Below the pieces are notes generated by a model. It saw only the letters and a list, made by a program, of their open reading frames with translations. It did no database searches and was not told the DNA's origin. DNA of 38,769 nt from Verrucomicrobiales bacterium (GTDB lineage: Bacteria > Verrucomicrobiota > Verrucomicrobiia > Verrucomicrobiales > DEV007), in assembly GCA_029213025.1 (NCBI GenBank), contig JARGOZ010000004.1:79042-117810 (forward strand), in the 5' to 3' direction. The position numbers were made by a program, and so were the translations under genes. Of the stretch, positions 23,833 through 33,986 are shown one piece after another. Position 1 is the first letter of the stretch, and each line of letters begins with the position of its first letter.

Positions 23833-26661
23833 TCATACTTCCATGTCTTTTTCAGCGACGGCGACGCATTCCCAAACCTGGCTTTCAATGGCAGCTAGTT
23901 TGGCGGGACTTGTGATCTTCTTTTCAGTGATTGTGTCGACGAGATAGAAGCGGTCAATTGCCGCTCCTGCCTGAGTACTGATTCTGGCACTGAGAACCTC
24001 GGTATCCAGTTTGCTCAAAACGTTAAAAATGTCATAGAGCAAACCGATTCGGTCCGCTGCCTGAATTTCCAGAATGGTTGCTGATTCGTGCCTGCTGTTT
24101 TCGGTAAACACACGCTGCGGCATCGAAAGTTTAGCCCGTGGTTGATCGAGAATTGAAGGTTCTGCCTGTTTTTCGATCAGTTTTTGAAAGTCGACCCCGG
24201 GAGCCCCTTCGCCGGCACTGCAGGCATCAGAAATCAATTTCCCGATCTTATTCACCTCGCGTTCGCCATGTATGGGCCGAAAATTGGTGGTGCAGACCCG
24301 GAAAATGTCGAGCACGAGGTCGTCCTCTCTCATGAAAATGTCCGCACTGAGAATGTTGAGATTTCTGGAAGCCAGAGCACCTGCGATGATAGAGAGGAGG
24401 TTGTGGCGGTTCCAGCATACGAATTCAAGGAGGGTGTAACCTTCGTCAGGTCTGGATTCCCAACCCATCACGGGTTTGAGAGTTTCAATTCCTTGTTCGG
24501 CCTGAAGCGTTTCTAGAAACCGTCGAAACAGCTTCACATGGCGGGTGATACTGGTGACGCCGCGATAGTTGAAATATCGGTCAGGCAGGGTTTTAAAGTG
24601 GGCTTCCAGTTCTTCAAGGTAACTGTCGTCGGAAAGACGATTGAGAACTTTCTGAAATGTTTTGGAAAGCGGCCGCCTGAATTTTTCATCAAATGCCTTC
24701 CTGTCTTCGAAATAGGCACTGGTGGACCGGTAGAGTTGTTGCATCAGAGATGCTTTCCAGTCGTTCCACGCCTCATCATTTGTGCCTCTGGAATCCACAT
24801 AAGTGAACAGGTAGAGAGCCTTCATGAAAGCTTTGTTTTTCACTGTGGTGGCGAAATCTGAAATCGTCTCTGGATCACTGATATCTCGCGTCGTAGCCGT
24901 CCGCCAGAAAGAGAGGTGGTGATCGACGAGGAACATGATAAGCCGGAGGCGATCGCCAGTGTAATTAAGCCTTCTGCAGACCTGCTCGGCAAGAATGGCG
25001 CTGGCATCTTCGTGCACCCGGACGTTTTCGGCCCGGCCGGTGTCATGCATGATCAGTGCAATATAAAGGGCTACCGGATCGTGGAAATCCTGGAAGATTT
25101 TCTTGAATAACTGCTCCTTAGGATCCTCTGATCGCAACAGCCGGTCCAGTTCATCAATACATCTGAGTGTATGTTCGTCTGCCGTGTACTGGTGGAAAAA
25201 TTCGTGTTGAACCAGATCGGTAAGATGGCCGAATTCCGGAAGGTATCGACCCAGGAAATCGACCCGGTGCATTTGGCGGAGAATATGGGCAACCTGTCCC
25301 CGGTTCTGGAGGATCTGTTCAAATGTTTCCCGGTTCGACCAGCTGCGACGGAAGGTATCGTCGATGTCGCACCAGTGATCTTTGAAGAGTTTGCGAATTT
25401 CGGGACTGGTTTCGAGACCGCGCTGCTGGGTATGAAGAAAGAAGCGCATCATCTGGCGCGGATTTTCTTCGAAAGGATCTTTTTCCCCGGGGAAAATCAG
25501 TCCGTCACGTGAAATGAAGCCTTCAAACTCGTCGACCTGTTTGCGATGGAATCTGGCAGCGAGTGCTCCCACGATCGGTATCGGGCTGGATGTCGATGCT
25601 TCCACATCGAGGTGAAAAGCCTGCATCAAAGACCAGCCGTGCTGATAGAGCGCTCTGGTGTGGCGGTAGTAATCCCGCATAAAGTTTTCGCTCCGTTTGA
25701 TAATCGTCTTACCGGGATACTCAAAGTGAGTCGCAATAATTCCCTGATGACGAATTGTCATGATATCGCCACCGTTGTTTTTCTGAATGAAGTGCAGTTC
25801 GTTGCGCACTCGCATTAAAAATTCGTAGGCGGCTTCAATTTCGGAGTAGGCAAGTTGGGTGAGTTGTTTGCTTTCCACCAGGTCATGCAGGTCCCTTGAT
25901 TTTTCGAGCATCCAGATCAACCAGATCAAATTGTGATAATCCCGGAGACCGCCGCATCCCATTTTTACATTGGGTTCCTGGCGGTGGGCGGTGCGACCGT
26001 GTTTCCGGTGTCGGGCCTTGATGACTTCGCTGCGTTCAGCGAGGTAGCTGTATTCTTTACCAACGATGCATTCACGGAAAAAAGAGGATTCCAGCTCATC
26101 AAATGTTTCGACATCGCCGGCGATAAAACGTGCATCGAGAAGTGCTGTTTTGGTAGGGTGATCGGAGTTGGCAAATCTGGTTGTCTCGCGAATCGTTCTC
26201 ACCCCGTGTCCGACTTCAAGACCGGCATCGTACAACATAGTCAAAAGCCGACGGACCGAATTCTGGACTTTTGGCTTTGTTTTGCCGTTCACCGCCTCGT
26301 GCAATATAAATTGCAGGTCGATATCGCTGCCGGGGTTTAACAGCCCCCGGCCATACCCGCCACTCGCTACGAGAGTGTAAGGCGGAGCGCCTTCTTCTTT
26401 GGTTACGGTTTCACAGTAATCGCTGACTACGACGTCGATCAACGCGGAACGCCAGGCGGCGATGTCCAGACCCGTTGCGCCGTCGCTGTGCGCCTCTTTG
26501 ATGCGGTTCCGTTCAGATTTCAGAAAAGTATGATAGGCGGAATTCAATTCCTCCGGACCGGAAGCCGCGCTCCGCAAAGGAAATAATTCGTCGCTGGCGT
26601 GAGACAGGACGATTTCATGAAAATCTGGAGTATTGGGATTCATCCGCAGTTTTGCGTTCAT
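23833..26661 (-). CDS. glnD: PII uridylyltransferase / uridylyl-removing enzyme
   Basis: This 942-residue sensor of nitrogen status adds or removes UMP on PII proteins in response to glutamine. The order of domains is typical: nucleotidyltransferase with GGYGRGLLNPGSDIDLQF (about residues 101-118), a helical linker, an HD hydrolase domain (LIMHDTGRAEN and FLVDHHLSFW) and two C-terminal ACT domains that bind glutamine (around 740-830 and 865-940). No PII or glutamine synthetase gene is in the window. Its start is 73 bases from the divergent PhoD-like gene. Confidence 0.93.
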   Translation of the reverse strand: MNAKLRMNPNTPDFHEIVLSHASDELFPLRSAASGPEELNSAYHTFLKSERNRIKEAHSDGATGLDIAAWRSALIDVVVSDYCETVTKEEGAPPYTLVASGGYGRGLLNPGSDIDLQFILHEAVNGKTKPKVQNSVRRLLTMLYDAGLEVGHGVRTIRETTRFANSDHPTKTALLDARFIAGDVETFDELESSFFRECIVGKEYSYLAERSEVIKARHRKHGRTAHRQEPNVKMGCGGLRDYHNLIWLIWMLEKSRDLHDLVESKQLTQLAYSEIEAAYEFLMRVRNELHFIQKNNGGDIMTIRHQGIIATHFEYPGKTIIKRSENFMRDYYRHTRALYQHGWSLMQAFHLDVEASTSSPIPIVGALAARFHRKQVDEFEGFISRDGLIFPGEKDPFEENPRQMMRFFLHTQQRGLETSPEIRKLFKDHWCDIDDTFRRSWSNRETFEQILQNRGQVAHILRQMHRVDFLGRYLPEFGHLTDLVQHEFFHQYTADEHTLRCIDELDRLLRSEDPKEQLFKKIFQDFHDPVALYIALIMHDTGRAENVRVHEDASAILAEQVCRRLNYTGDRLRLIMFLVDHHLSFWRTATTRDISDPETISDFATTVKNKAFMKALYLFTYVDSRGTNDEAWNDWKASLMQQLYRSTSAYFEDRKAFDEKFRRPLSKTFQKVLNRLSDDSYLEELEAHFKTLPDRYFNYRGVTSITRHVKLFRRFLETLQAEQGIETLKPVMGWESRPDEGYTLLEFVCWNRHNLLSIIAGALASRNLNILSADIFMREDDLVLDIFRVCTTNFRPIHGEREVNKIGKLISDACSAGEGAPGVDFQKLIEKQAEPSILDQPRAKLSMPQRVFTENSRHESATILEIQAADRIGLLYDIFNVLSKLDTEVLSARISTQAGAAIDRFYLVDTITEKKITSPAKLAAIESQVWECVAVAEKDMEV

Positions 26662-26734
26662 AGTAGCCGGGCACGGGTTGATTGCGAAAATAATTTACAA
26701 GGCGCCCCGCGGACTCGATAGGTCCGTTAATCTC

Positions 26735-27865
26735 ATGATGAATACAGCGATTCAACAGGGTACGGTTCCTCACCTAACAGGGTACAGTCCCGGATTCAAC
26801 AGGGTTCGATTATCGATCATATCGGTTCTTTTTTCAATCCTTTGCTTATCAGGTTGCGAGAAAGGTGAGGCGGAGGATGAATCCGTTCCGGTCGAAGCGG
26901 GACCCGAAATCAGTCGGATCGCACTGGGCTCCTGTGCTCATCAGGATAAAAACCAAATTATCTGGGAACCGATCGTAGCGACCGACCCGGATCTTTTTCT
27001 GTTTCTAGGCGACAATATTTACGGCGATACCAATGATATGGCGGTAATGCGGGCGAAATATCAGAAACTGGCGGAAAAACCGGGGTACCAAAAACTCAAA
27101 GCTACCTGTCCCATTCTCGCCGTTTGGGATGATCATGACTACGGTGTCAACGACGGTGGGAAAGATTATGAAATGAAAGTCCAGTCCGAGGAGGTCTTTC
27201 ACGAATTTTTTGAAACGCCCGCAGAAAGTGAAGTTTTGCAACATCCCGGCACCTATCAGACCCGGTATTTCGGCGGGGAGGGGAGACGGTTGCAGGTGAT
27301 CCTGCTCGATACCCGCTATTTCCGGGATTCTATGGTATGGCTGCCGGAGACAGAGGATCCCGGGAACGGACCTTACGGGAGAAATCGCGATCCAAACGCA
27401 ACTGTGCTCGGCACAGCACAATGGGCCTGGTTGGAAAAACAGCTGCAGGTTCCGGCTGATTTCCGGATTATCGCTTCGAGCATTCAATTTCTGCCTCAGG
27501 ATCACCATTGGGAACTGTGGGAGAATTTCCCCCTGGAGAGAGCAAAATTACTGAACATGCTGAAAACTCACGTGACCAATCCGGTTCTGTTTGTGAGCGG
27601 AGACCGGCATATGGGCGAGATCATGGAATTAAATACCACGGATCCGCTGAGTCCTGGCTATCCGGTGTATGAACTCACATCCAGCGGGCTTACCAACGCG
27701 GGAGGCGGGCGAAAAGGGGAGCCTAACCGCCACCGGGTCAGCCCGACCAATTTTCAATCAAGAAACTTTGGCATGGTGCAAATCGACTGGGAGAAGTCGA
27801 AAGTAATGCTCGATCTGCGTGATGTTACCGGGAAAGTCGTCGATTCCTTCGGGATCTCTTTCTAA
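26735..27865 (+). CDS. PhoD-like metallophosphatase lipoprotein
   Basis: This protein of about 376 residues has a lipoprotein signal with lipobox LSGC (Cys41 from the ATG at 26735). The metallophosphatase core follows: IALGSCAH, FLFLGDNIYGD (metal ligands Asp and Asn), AVWDDHDYGVND, LLDTRYFRD, ASSIQFL and VSGDRHMGE. Such enzymes release phosphate from phosphodiesters outside the cytoplasm. The region before the hydrophobic core (residues 6-24) is encoded by a diverged copy of the 22-bp repeat. ATG 26738 is equally possible, and an open frame extends upstream to 26633 inside glnD on the other strand. It ends flush with the convergent membrane-protein gene (27865/27866). Confidence 0.85.
   Translation: MMNTAIQQGTVPHLTGYSPGFNRVRLSIISVLFSILCLSGCEKGEAEDESVPVEAGPEISRIALGSCAHQDKNQIIWEPIVATDPDLFLFLGDNIYGDTNDMAVMRAKYQKLAEKPGYQKLKATCPILAVWDDHDYGVNDGGKDYEMKVQSEEVFHEFFETPAESEVLQHPGTYQTRYFGGEGRRLQVILLDTRYFRDSMVWLPETEDPGNGPYGRNRDPNATVLGTAQWAWLEKQLQVPADFRIIASSIQFLPQDHHWELWENFPLERAKLLNMLKTHVTNPVLFVSGDRHMGEIMELNTTDPLSPGYPVYELTSSGLTNAGGGRKGEPNRHRVSPTNFQSRNFGMVQIDWEKSKVMLDLRDVTGKVVDSFGISF
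26749..26810 (+). repeat. Diverged three-unit copy of the 22-bp periodic repeat
   Basis: Units AACAGGGTACGGT (26754-26766), AACAGGGTACAGT (26776-26788) and AACAGGGTTCGAT (26798-26810) keep the exact 22-base spacing and the linker ends of the array at 13812-13879. By eye, 51 of 62 positions match that copy. The terminal hairpin is lost. It lies within the 5' end of the PhoD-like coding frame. Confidence 0.8.
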
Positions 27866-28507
27866 TTAGTGGATCGGGCGAACGATTTTTCTCCTGTGAA
27901 CGGGTTCACTTTCCGGCGTGGAGTAGGACGATTCTCCGGGAGGATGGAATTCCGGAAGGCGGGAAGAGGATCTCCCCGGGCTTTTGGACACTTCCTCGAT
28001 GGGGGCACGATGGGATTTCAGATTCGGGTGAAAGGCTGTGGCATCCTGATAATGCATCCAGAGAGAATTCTGAATTGCCGTCAGCCCCAGTAAAACGGCT
28101 CCGGCGCTGAGGGCATAGCCCAACTGATTCCTACGGGAGCCGACCACTGCTGTGGCAATGACAACGATGGCCAGTCCGCTGTATAACCAGGTCGACGAAG
28201 CCCAGAGAATCGTATTGTCAGAGAAAATTTTGCCCCGTCCGGACAGATTTAACCGGTAAATTTGTTCAATTCTGGGCAGAGCTTCCCTTCGCGCCGCCAT
28301 ATACGGCATAAAACAAAGGGCGGATAAAGCGGTGGTTAGCAAGCCGGCGATTTGCAGTTTTCCGACTTTGCTGAAAAATCCAGCAAGGAACAAAATAAGA
28401 CCGACGGCGATACCGTAAGAAAGGATCGGTTCGATCAAAAGAAAACGGTATTCGGGATCCTGAGCGGCTTCGATCAGTTTTTCTGTTTTTAGGAAGGCGG
28501 TGCTCAT
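27866..28507 (-). CDS. Four-helix membrane protein of unknown function
   Basis: This 213-residue protein has membrane segments near 25-42, 50-68, 107-126 and 132-150. A Pro, Ser and Arg-rich cytoplasmic-like tail (about 165-213) includes PGRSSSRLPEFHPPGE. I do not recognise a family. It follows ruvB by 2 bases on the same strand and is probably cotranscribed with it. Its stop directly abuts the stop of the convergent phosphatase gene. Confidence 0.65.
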   Translation of the reverse strand: MSTAFLKTEKLIEAAQDPEYRFLLIEPILSYGIAVGLILFLAGFFSKVGKLQIAGLLTTALSALCFMPYMAARREALPRIEQIYRLNLSGRGKIFSDNTILWASSTWLYSGLAIVVIATAVVGSRRNQLGYALSAGAVLLGLTAIQNSLWMHYQDATAFHPNLKSHRAPIEEVSKSPGRSSSRLPEFHPPGESSYSTPESEPVHRRKIVRPIH

Positions 28508-28509
28508 TA

Positions 28510-29529
28510 CTAAAAGAGTTCTCCCTGAACGTTGCCCGGCGGTTCAATGCCCAGTTTTTTGTACGCAAGGGGAAGGGCTGCCCGTCCGCGCGGTGTTCTT
28601 TTCAGAAATCCTTTTAAAATCAAATAGGGTTCATACACCTCGTTGATAGTGGCTTCATCCTCTCCAACTGCCACAGCCAGGGAATTCACACCCACCGGAC
28701 CGCCTGCGAATTTGTGGATCACTGTTTCCAGAATTCGAATATCCATTTCGTCGAGGCCGTCTTCGTCGATTTCCAGCATGGCCAGCGCCGCTACCGCCAC
28801 GTCTTTTGTGATTATGTTGTCAGCTTTGACCTGAGCGAAATCACGGACCCAGCGCAGCAAATTGTTGGCGACCCGGGGTGTGCCTCGGCTCCGCAGGGCG
28901 ATTTCAAGAGCTCCGTCCTCTTTGATTTCTATGTTCAGGATCTGCGCGGACCGTTTGATAATCGTTACCAACTCTTCCGGCTGGTAATAATCCAGTCGGT
29001 TGGTGATCCCGAAGCGGGACAGCAGGGGGCGGGTAAGCATGCCTGCTTTTGTGGTGGCTCCGATCAGAGTGAATCGCGGTAAAGTCAGGCAGATCGACCG
29101 GGCATTAGGTCCCTGATCAATAATAATATCGAGGCGGAAGTCCTCCATGGCCGGATACAGATACTCTTCAACGGCAGGATGGAGTCGATGGATTTCATCG
29201 ACGAAAAGAAAGTCGCCAAACTGGATATTAGTTAGTATAACGGCCAAATCCCCGGCCTTTTCGATCTGCGGGCCGCTGGTGATGTGCATTTCCGTGCCGA
29301 ATGCGCGACAGAGAATATTCGCCAGAGTTGTCTTTCCGAGACCCGGAGGGCCGCTTAGCAGAACGTGATCGAGAGCATCGCCACGCTGTTTGGCGGCTTC
29401 GATCATTAACATGAGCCGTTCTTTTACCTTTTCCTGTCCGCAAAACTCACTGAAATCAGGAGGTCTCAAACTTTTATCAAAGTCCGCGCCGGAAGGGTCA
29501 TTCGGTTCGATGTTCAAATCGTCGTTCAC
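28510..29529 (-). CDS. ruvB: Holliday junction branch migration helicase RuvB
   Basis: This 339-residue AAA+ motor, with RuvA, drives branch migration at Holliday junctions. Walker A GPPGLGKT is at residues 60-67, Walker [11 protein letters not shown], sensor 1 [20 protein letters not shown] and the C-terminal winged-helix domain with [17 protein letters not shown]. Length is normal. The start is GTG at 29529. Neither ruvA nor ruvC is adjacent. It is divergent from bamA across a 298-base region. Confidence 0.95.
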   Translation of the reverse strand: MNDDLNIEPNDPSGADFDKSLRPPDFSEFCGQEKVKERLMLMIEAAKQRGDALDHVLLSGPPGLGKTTLANILCRAFGTEMHITSGPQIEKAGDLAVILTNIQFGDFLFVDEIHRLHPAVEEYLYPAMEDFRLDIIIDQGPNARSICLTLPRFTLIGATTKAGMLTRPLLSRFGITNRLDYYQPEELVTIIKRSAQILNIEIKEDGALEIALRSRGTPRVANNLLRWVRDFAQVKADNIITKDVAVAALAMLEIDEDGLDEMDIRILETVIHKFAGGPVGVNSLAVAVGEDEATINEVYEPYLILKGFLKRTPRGRAALPLAYKKLGIEPPGNVQGELF

Positions 29530-29737
29530 GGTAGTAATGTTAGCTAAACCTGTTATGAGCGAAATAAAAATTATTACTTTTAACCTTTACAGACCGTTAA
29601 CTTATATTAAACGTAACAATTGTCGATCTGTTTTCCCTTAACCAACGGGATTTTAGAGTGACAAAGACTGATGATTCTGGGACAATCGGATGCGGAAGAG
29701 TAAAAAGTTTTTTTCACAAATTGAGCCCAATTGGAGC

Positions 29738-29766
29738 TTGACTGTTTCTTCAGGGCGTTGGATAAC
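29738..29766 (+). promoter_or_regulatory. Candidate promoter of the bamA cluster
   Basis: TTGACT (29738-29743), a 17-bp spacer and GATAAC (29761-29766) give a plausible sigma70 promoter about 60 bases before the bamA ATG. The rest of the 298-base ruvB-bamA region is AT-rich and holds no gene or strong hairpin that I can see. Confidence 0.45.
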
Positions 29767-29827
29767 TTAAGATTCTGCTGAGAAGAAATGCTACCTGATT
29801 TGCAGTCCATTACGACCACTTTACTAC

Positions 29828-32137
29828 ATGACCTTTACCAAAACTTTTAAACGATGCCTTGGAAACGCGGTTCCTCTAAAACTGCTAACTCTAGGCGCTT
29901 TCTTAGCTGTAACCGGGGTTATTCAAGGGCAGGACGGGAAGACCGTTAAGTCTATCGAAGTTCAATATGTGGGAGCAAAAACCGTTTCCGAGCAGCGGAT
30001 TTTGTCGAGGATGTCAACCAAGGTTGGTTCGCCTTTATCGATCGCTCAGGTCGATGAAGATGTGAAGACTCTCTACGAGTCAGGCGAGGTTGATAATGTT
30101 AGGGTGTTGTCCGAGGCAGCCAATGGTGGAGTCGACTTGATTGTGGTTGTTCAGAGTCGTGCTCTCTACGGTGGAGTTCAATTTGAAGGCAATTCGATTT
30201 ACAGCGATTCCAAACTGGCGAAAAAGGTCGAACTCTCTGTGAATAAGGCAATTGACGAAGGGGCTATCCGGACCGCACGCCAGGAGATACAGGACATGTA
30301 TCGCAAAAAAGGCTTCCCGGAAACGACCGTTGGTTACCGAATCAGCGCGCCGAATACACAGGGCTATTCGTCAGTGGTATTCCTTATCGATGAAGGGTCT
30401 CAAGGCGTTCTTCGTGATGTGAGTTTCGTAGGCAATAACTCCATTTCCGGTGATCGCCTGAAAGAGGTGATGAAGCAGAAGGAAAAGGGCGTAAAAACAC
30501 TGATCAGCGGCGGAGGTAGAACTGATGGTGAGTCTCTTGCACAGGATATGCGTGCGATCGAAGATTTATATCGCGACAGCGGATACTTGAATGCCCGTGT
30601 TGTGAACGTAGCCAAAGTTCCTGTTGATTCAAAATACAACGACGTTGTCTTCACGATTGAAGAAGGTCAGGTCTACAGCGTGTCAGGTATCGATGTGGCC
30701 GGTGTGTCCGCTCTTTCGATGGAAAGCGATATCCTTCCGTATTTGAAGACCGGGGCTGGTAAGCCTTTCTCGGGATCAGCTTTGCGTGATGATATCAAAC
30801 TGATCAATGATCAATATGGCACGAGCGGCTACATCGAGGCGCAGGTTATTCCCCGTCTTGAAGACGCAGGACCCGGGCAGGTGGCTGTGAAGCTTCGTGT
30901 AAATGAGGGGCGTTGCTACAAAGTGGGACAGATTCACATTGAGGGTAATACCAAAACAAAGGATCACGTGATTCGTCGGGAGCTGCCATTGCTGCCAGGT
31001 GAGTCGTTTGACTCAACGGTTCTTGATGTGACTGAGCGTCGTCTCAAGAATATGAACTATTTCGAGACTGTGGATGTAACGCCGGTTGATACCAGCTACA
31101 TCGACGAAAAAGACCTGATTATCCGGGTGACCGAAAAGCCTACCGGGTCTCTGAATTTCGGTGCTGGATTCAGCTCAATTGACAGTGTTACCGGTTTTAT
31201 TGAAGTGACACAGGCGAACTTCGATATGTTTGACCCGCCGAACTTTGTTGGTGGTGGACAGCGTTTCCGCTTGAGTCTTCGCGGTGGTGAAGAGCGAAAA
31301 GATGCTTCGATTTCGATTACCGAGCCGTATTTTATGGGTGAGCGTGTTGCTTTGACTACCGAAGCGTTCTACCGCGATCTTCTGTTCCTCAGTGATCAGT
31401 ATGACCAAACCAATTACGGTGGAGCAATCAGTCTTCGTCGCGCCCTGGGTGAGCATATGTATGGCAGCCTGGAGTATCGTTATGAGGTGATCGATATCGA
31501 CGTAGTCTCAACGGCGCCTGCCCTTTACCAGCGTGAGGACGGTAAGCACAAGAAGAGTTCTTTGAATGCCAGTGTCACATACGATACCCGTGACAATTTG
31601 TTTGTTCCCCGTGCCGGTGAGAAAATCAGCGCCGGGTTTGAATATGCCGGGCTTGGCGGGACTGTTGATGACTCGATTCTGACTGTTCAGGGATCGAAGC
31701 ATTACACTCTTCCCTACGACATTATCCTTAACGGTAGTGCCAGATATCGTTACTCGGCGAATGGAGATCACTTGTTTACAAGGCACTATCTTGGTGGTGC
31801 TAACAACTTGCGCGGTTTTGATTATCGTCAGGTTGGGCCAAAAGATCCTATCACCGGAGACGAAATCGGTGGTAACCAGTCGTGGAATGCGACCTTTGAG
31901 GCAACTGCCCCGATTATTGAGAAAATCAGAGTGGCTGGTTTCTACGATATTGGTGAAGTTTCCGATGGACCTGCGGGTTCAGTTGGTGGCGGTGTTAACT
32001 CCGATTGGGGTGTTGGCTTGAGACTTTTCCTCATGGGTAATGCTCCGATCAGGCTTGACTATGCTATCCCAATCCAAACGGATCAGTTTAACGACGACGG
32101 TGCTCAGTTTAACTTCACAATCGGAACTCAGTTCTAA
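29828..32137 (+). CDS. bamA: Outer membrane protein assembly factor BamA
   Basis: This 769-residue outer-membrane insertase has a signal peptide (about 1-35, ending near VIQGQ). POTRA repeats follow to about residue 430, each with the VxxIxVxGN-type strand (VQFEGNSIYS, VSFVGNNSIS, IHIEGNTKTKD). The C-terminal 16-stranded barrel carries the conserved loop motif LRGFDY and ends in a terminal Phe (FNFTIGTQF), the insertion signal. It heads the bamA-ompH-lpxD-ompH cluster and is followed by its own terminator. Confidence 0.95.
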   Translation: MTFTKTFKRCLGNAVPLKLLTLGAFLAVTGVIQGQDGKTVKSIEVQYVGAKTVSEQRILSRMSTKVGSPLSIAQVDEDVKTLYESGEVDNVRVLSEAANGGVDLIVVVQSRALYGGVQFEGNSIYSDSKLAKKVELSVNKAIDEGAIRTARQEIQDMYRKKGFPETTVGYRISAPNTQGYSSVVFLIDEGSQGVLRDVSFVGNNSISGDRLKEVMKQKEKGVKTLISGGGRTDGESLAQDMRAIEDLYRDSGYLNARVVNVAKVPVDSKYNDVVFTIEEGQVYSVSGIDVAGVSALSMESDILPYLKTGAGKPFSGSALRDDIKLINDQYGTSGYIEAQVIPRLEDAGPGQVAVKLRVNEGRCYKVGQIHIEGNTKTKDHVIRRELPLLPGESFDSTVLDVTERRLKNMNYFETVDVTPVDTSYIDEKDLIIRVTEKPTGSLNFGAGFSSIDSVTGFIEVTQANFDMFDPPNFVGGGQRFRLSLRGGEERKDASISITEPYFMGERVALTTEAFYRDLLFLSDQYDQTNYGGAISLRRALGEHMYGSLEYRYEVIDIDVVSTAPALYQREDGKHKKSSLNASVTYDTRDNLFVPRAGEKISAGFEYAGLGGTVDDSILTVQGSKHYTLPYDIILNGSARYRYSANGDHLFTRHYLGGANNLRGFDYRQVGPKDPITGDEIGGNQSWNATFEATAPIIEKIRVAGFYDIGEVSDGPAGSVGGGVNSDWGVGLRLFLMGNAPIRLDYAIPIQTDQFNDDGAQFNFTIGTQF

Positions 32138-32172
32138 ATAAGGAAGTCGTAACGCTATTATTAGCACTATTA

Positions 32173-32195
32173 GGGGCGGTTAAACGCCCCTTTTT
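32173..32195 (+). terminator. Intrinsic terminator after bamA
   Basis: GGGGCG (32173-32178) and CGCCCC (32185-32190) form a perfect stem around GTTAAA, followed by five T. It separates bamA from the first ompH gene, so ompH is expressed by partial readthrough or from its own promoter. Confidence 0.85.
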
Positions 32196-32223
32196 CATCG
32201 CCCGTCCAAAACCATACTGAGAT

Positions 32224-32793
32224 ATGAAATGTATAGTTCTTCTTTTGGCTGTTCTCACATTGGGAAGTTCGTCAGTAGTTTTCGGCCAGAATTTGAATAT
32301 CGCTGTAATTGATATGCAGCAGGCGTTAAAGGATTACTACCGAACTTCAGAAGAGGTAGAGAAAATTAACGCTCTGGGAGAGGAGAAAATTCGCAATATC
32401 GATGAGAGGAAGGCGGTCTACGAAAAGATGACTTCCGATATGGTTAAGCTGGATAAGCAGGCCAGAGCTTCGGAATTGTCCGATGAAAAGAAGCGGGAGA
32501 TCTATGCACAACTTCAGGAGGCGGCTCGTGCGAGAAATGCAAAAGCCAATGAGATTGGCGATGCAGAGAGAAAAGCCAGCCAGCAGCTTTACGATGCACG
32601 TCAACAAATGGAACTGGCTCTTATGGAGGAGATCAAACTGGTGGTCCAGCAGGTCGTAACGCAGAAGGGCGTGGACATGGTTTTTGATAAATCCTACCTT
32701 CCAAAAGCAAGTAAGGTGATTCTCTATACTTCTCCGAAAGTAACCGATCTGACCAATGAGGTGATAGCACGGTTAAACTCGAATCGCCGTTAG
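32224..32793 (+). CDS. OmpH/Skp-family periplasmic chaperone, copy 1
   Basis: This 189-residue periplasmic chaperone should escort outer-membrane proteins to BamA. The signal peptide ends at VVFGQ (about residue 22). The mature part starts [12 protein letters not shown], as in the family. Two long charged helices with continuous coiled-coil character form the tentacles (about 40-140), and a C-terminal strand segment reads [21 protein letters not shown] paralogue follows lpxD at 33987 with matching blocks (IAVVDMQKAL, DLIFDKSFLPKANKAIIYT). Confidence 0.88.
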   Translation: MKCIVLLLAVLTLGSSSVVFGQNLNIAVIDMQQALKDYYRTSEEVEKINALGEEKIRNIDERKAVYEKMTSDMVKLDKQARASELSDEKKREIYAQLQEAARARNAKANEIGDAERKASQQLYDARQQMELALMEEIKLVVQQVVTQKGVDMVFDKSYLPKASKVILYTSPKVTDLTNEVIARLNSNRR

Positions 32794-32815
32794 GCTTTTT
32801 TGTCGATCCTGCTCT

Positions 32816-33862
32816 ATGAAGACAACGATCAGGGAGATAGCCGACTTGGTTCAAGGTGAACTGATTCGAGGTGACGAGTCGACAGCAATTACCGGATTTT
32901 CGTCTTTGGAAGATGCCAATTCGTCTCAGATCAGTTTTTATGCCAGCGATAAATTTCAGGAATCGCTCCAGAAAACGAAGGCCGCGGTTGTTCTGATCTC
33001 TTCAAGCGGCGAGCCCCTTGCGCCGGGATCGACGGCTCTGATTTCTGTAGCGGATCCCGCCGTTGCCTTTGATGCCATTGTTGCCAGGTATGGTGATAAA
33101 CCACCGGAGTTTGTACCCGGTATTGCAACAGGTAGTCACGTAGATTCAACTGTGCAACTCGATGTTTCTAAAGTTTCGATACTACCCGGTGCGACGGTTC
33201 TGAAGAATGCTGTGATTGGAAACGGAACGTTGATTCAGCCAGGAGCTGTTATTGGTGAGAGGGTTGTGATTGGCAACGACTGTGAAATCGGACCGAATGT
33301 TTCAATCCGCGAGGGATGTGTATTAGGCGACCGCGTAATCATTCACGGAGGGACTGTAATTGGCGGCGATGGCTTCGGCTACGAATTTGATAACGGGAAG
33401 CATCGAAAGGTGGACCAGCTGGGGATTGTAAAAATCGAGGACGACGTGGAAATCGGTAGTAGCACAACCATCGACAGAGCCCGCTTCGGTGAAACATTGA
33501 TTGGCGAGGGAACCAAGATCGATAACCAGGTTCAGATTGGTCATAACGCAGTGATAGGCAAACATTGTATCATCGTTGCTCAGTGCGGGATTTCCGGTAG
33601 TGCCAAGCTGGGCAATTACGTTACTCTGGCAGCCAGAGTGGGGATTGCCGGCCATATTGAGATCGCCGACAGGGTAACAGTTGGTGGTAAGAGTGGTGTA
33701 ATTTCCAGTATTACTGAACCCGGCGGGACTTATTTCGGATATCCAGCAAAGCCGATGAAAGAAACGCTTCGGACCGAGATGCGAATCAAAAAGTTGGGTG
33801 GTCTTTTGAACCGCGTTAAAGACCTCGAAAAAAGACTTGAAGAGCTTGACGGGAAGCAATAA
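32816..33862 (+). CDS. lpxD: UDP-3-O-acylglucosamine N-acyltransferase
   Basis: This 348-residue lipid A enzyme adds the second acyl chain to UDP-3-O-acyl-glucosamine. An N-terminal uridine-binding domain ([14 protein letters not shown], about residues 7-20) precedes a left-handed beta-helix of hexapeptide repeats from about 100 to 320. The catalytic His lies in [12 protein letters not shown]-terminal helix ([18 protein letters not shown]) forms the trimer-packing segment. It lies 22 bases after the first ompH gene and is probably cotranscribed with it. Its presence shows that the organism makes lipid A. Confidence 0.93.
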   Translation: MKTTIREIADLVQGELIRGDESTAITGFSSLEDANSSQISFYASDKFQESLQKTKAAVVLISSSGEPLAPGSTALISVADPAVAFDAIVARYGDKPPEFVPGIATGSHVDSTVQLDVSKVSILPGATVLKNAVIGNGTLIQPGAVIGERVVIGNDCEIGPNVSIREGCVLGDRVIIHGGTVIGGDGFGYEFDNGKHRKVDQLGIVKIEDDVEIGSSTTIDRARFGETLIGEGTKIDNQVQIGHNAVIGKHCIIVAQCGISGSAKLGNYVTLAARVGIAGHIEIADRVTVGGKSGVISSITEPGGTYFGYPAKPMKETLRTEMRIKKLGGLLNRVKDLEKRLEELDGKQ

Positions 33863-33986
33863 CGGAGTTGAATGGTGCCCGTCGGAACCGTTGCGGCTAA
33901 TCTAATATTTAAAACCGAATAACCGTACTATCTTCGTTGCGTAGCGACGATACACACAAACCAATAGACAACCTGTATACCAAGTA

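Noticed and set aside
24138..26340. Long open frames on the plus strand opposite glnD
   Set aside because: They are antisense shadows of a well-conserved gene with all GlnD motifs on the minus strand.
26633..26734. Upstream extension of the PhoD-like gene to 26633
   Set aside because: It would run antisense through the start of glnD and put about 75 residues before a lipoprotein signal.
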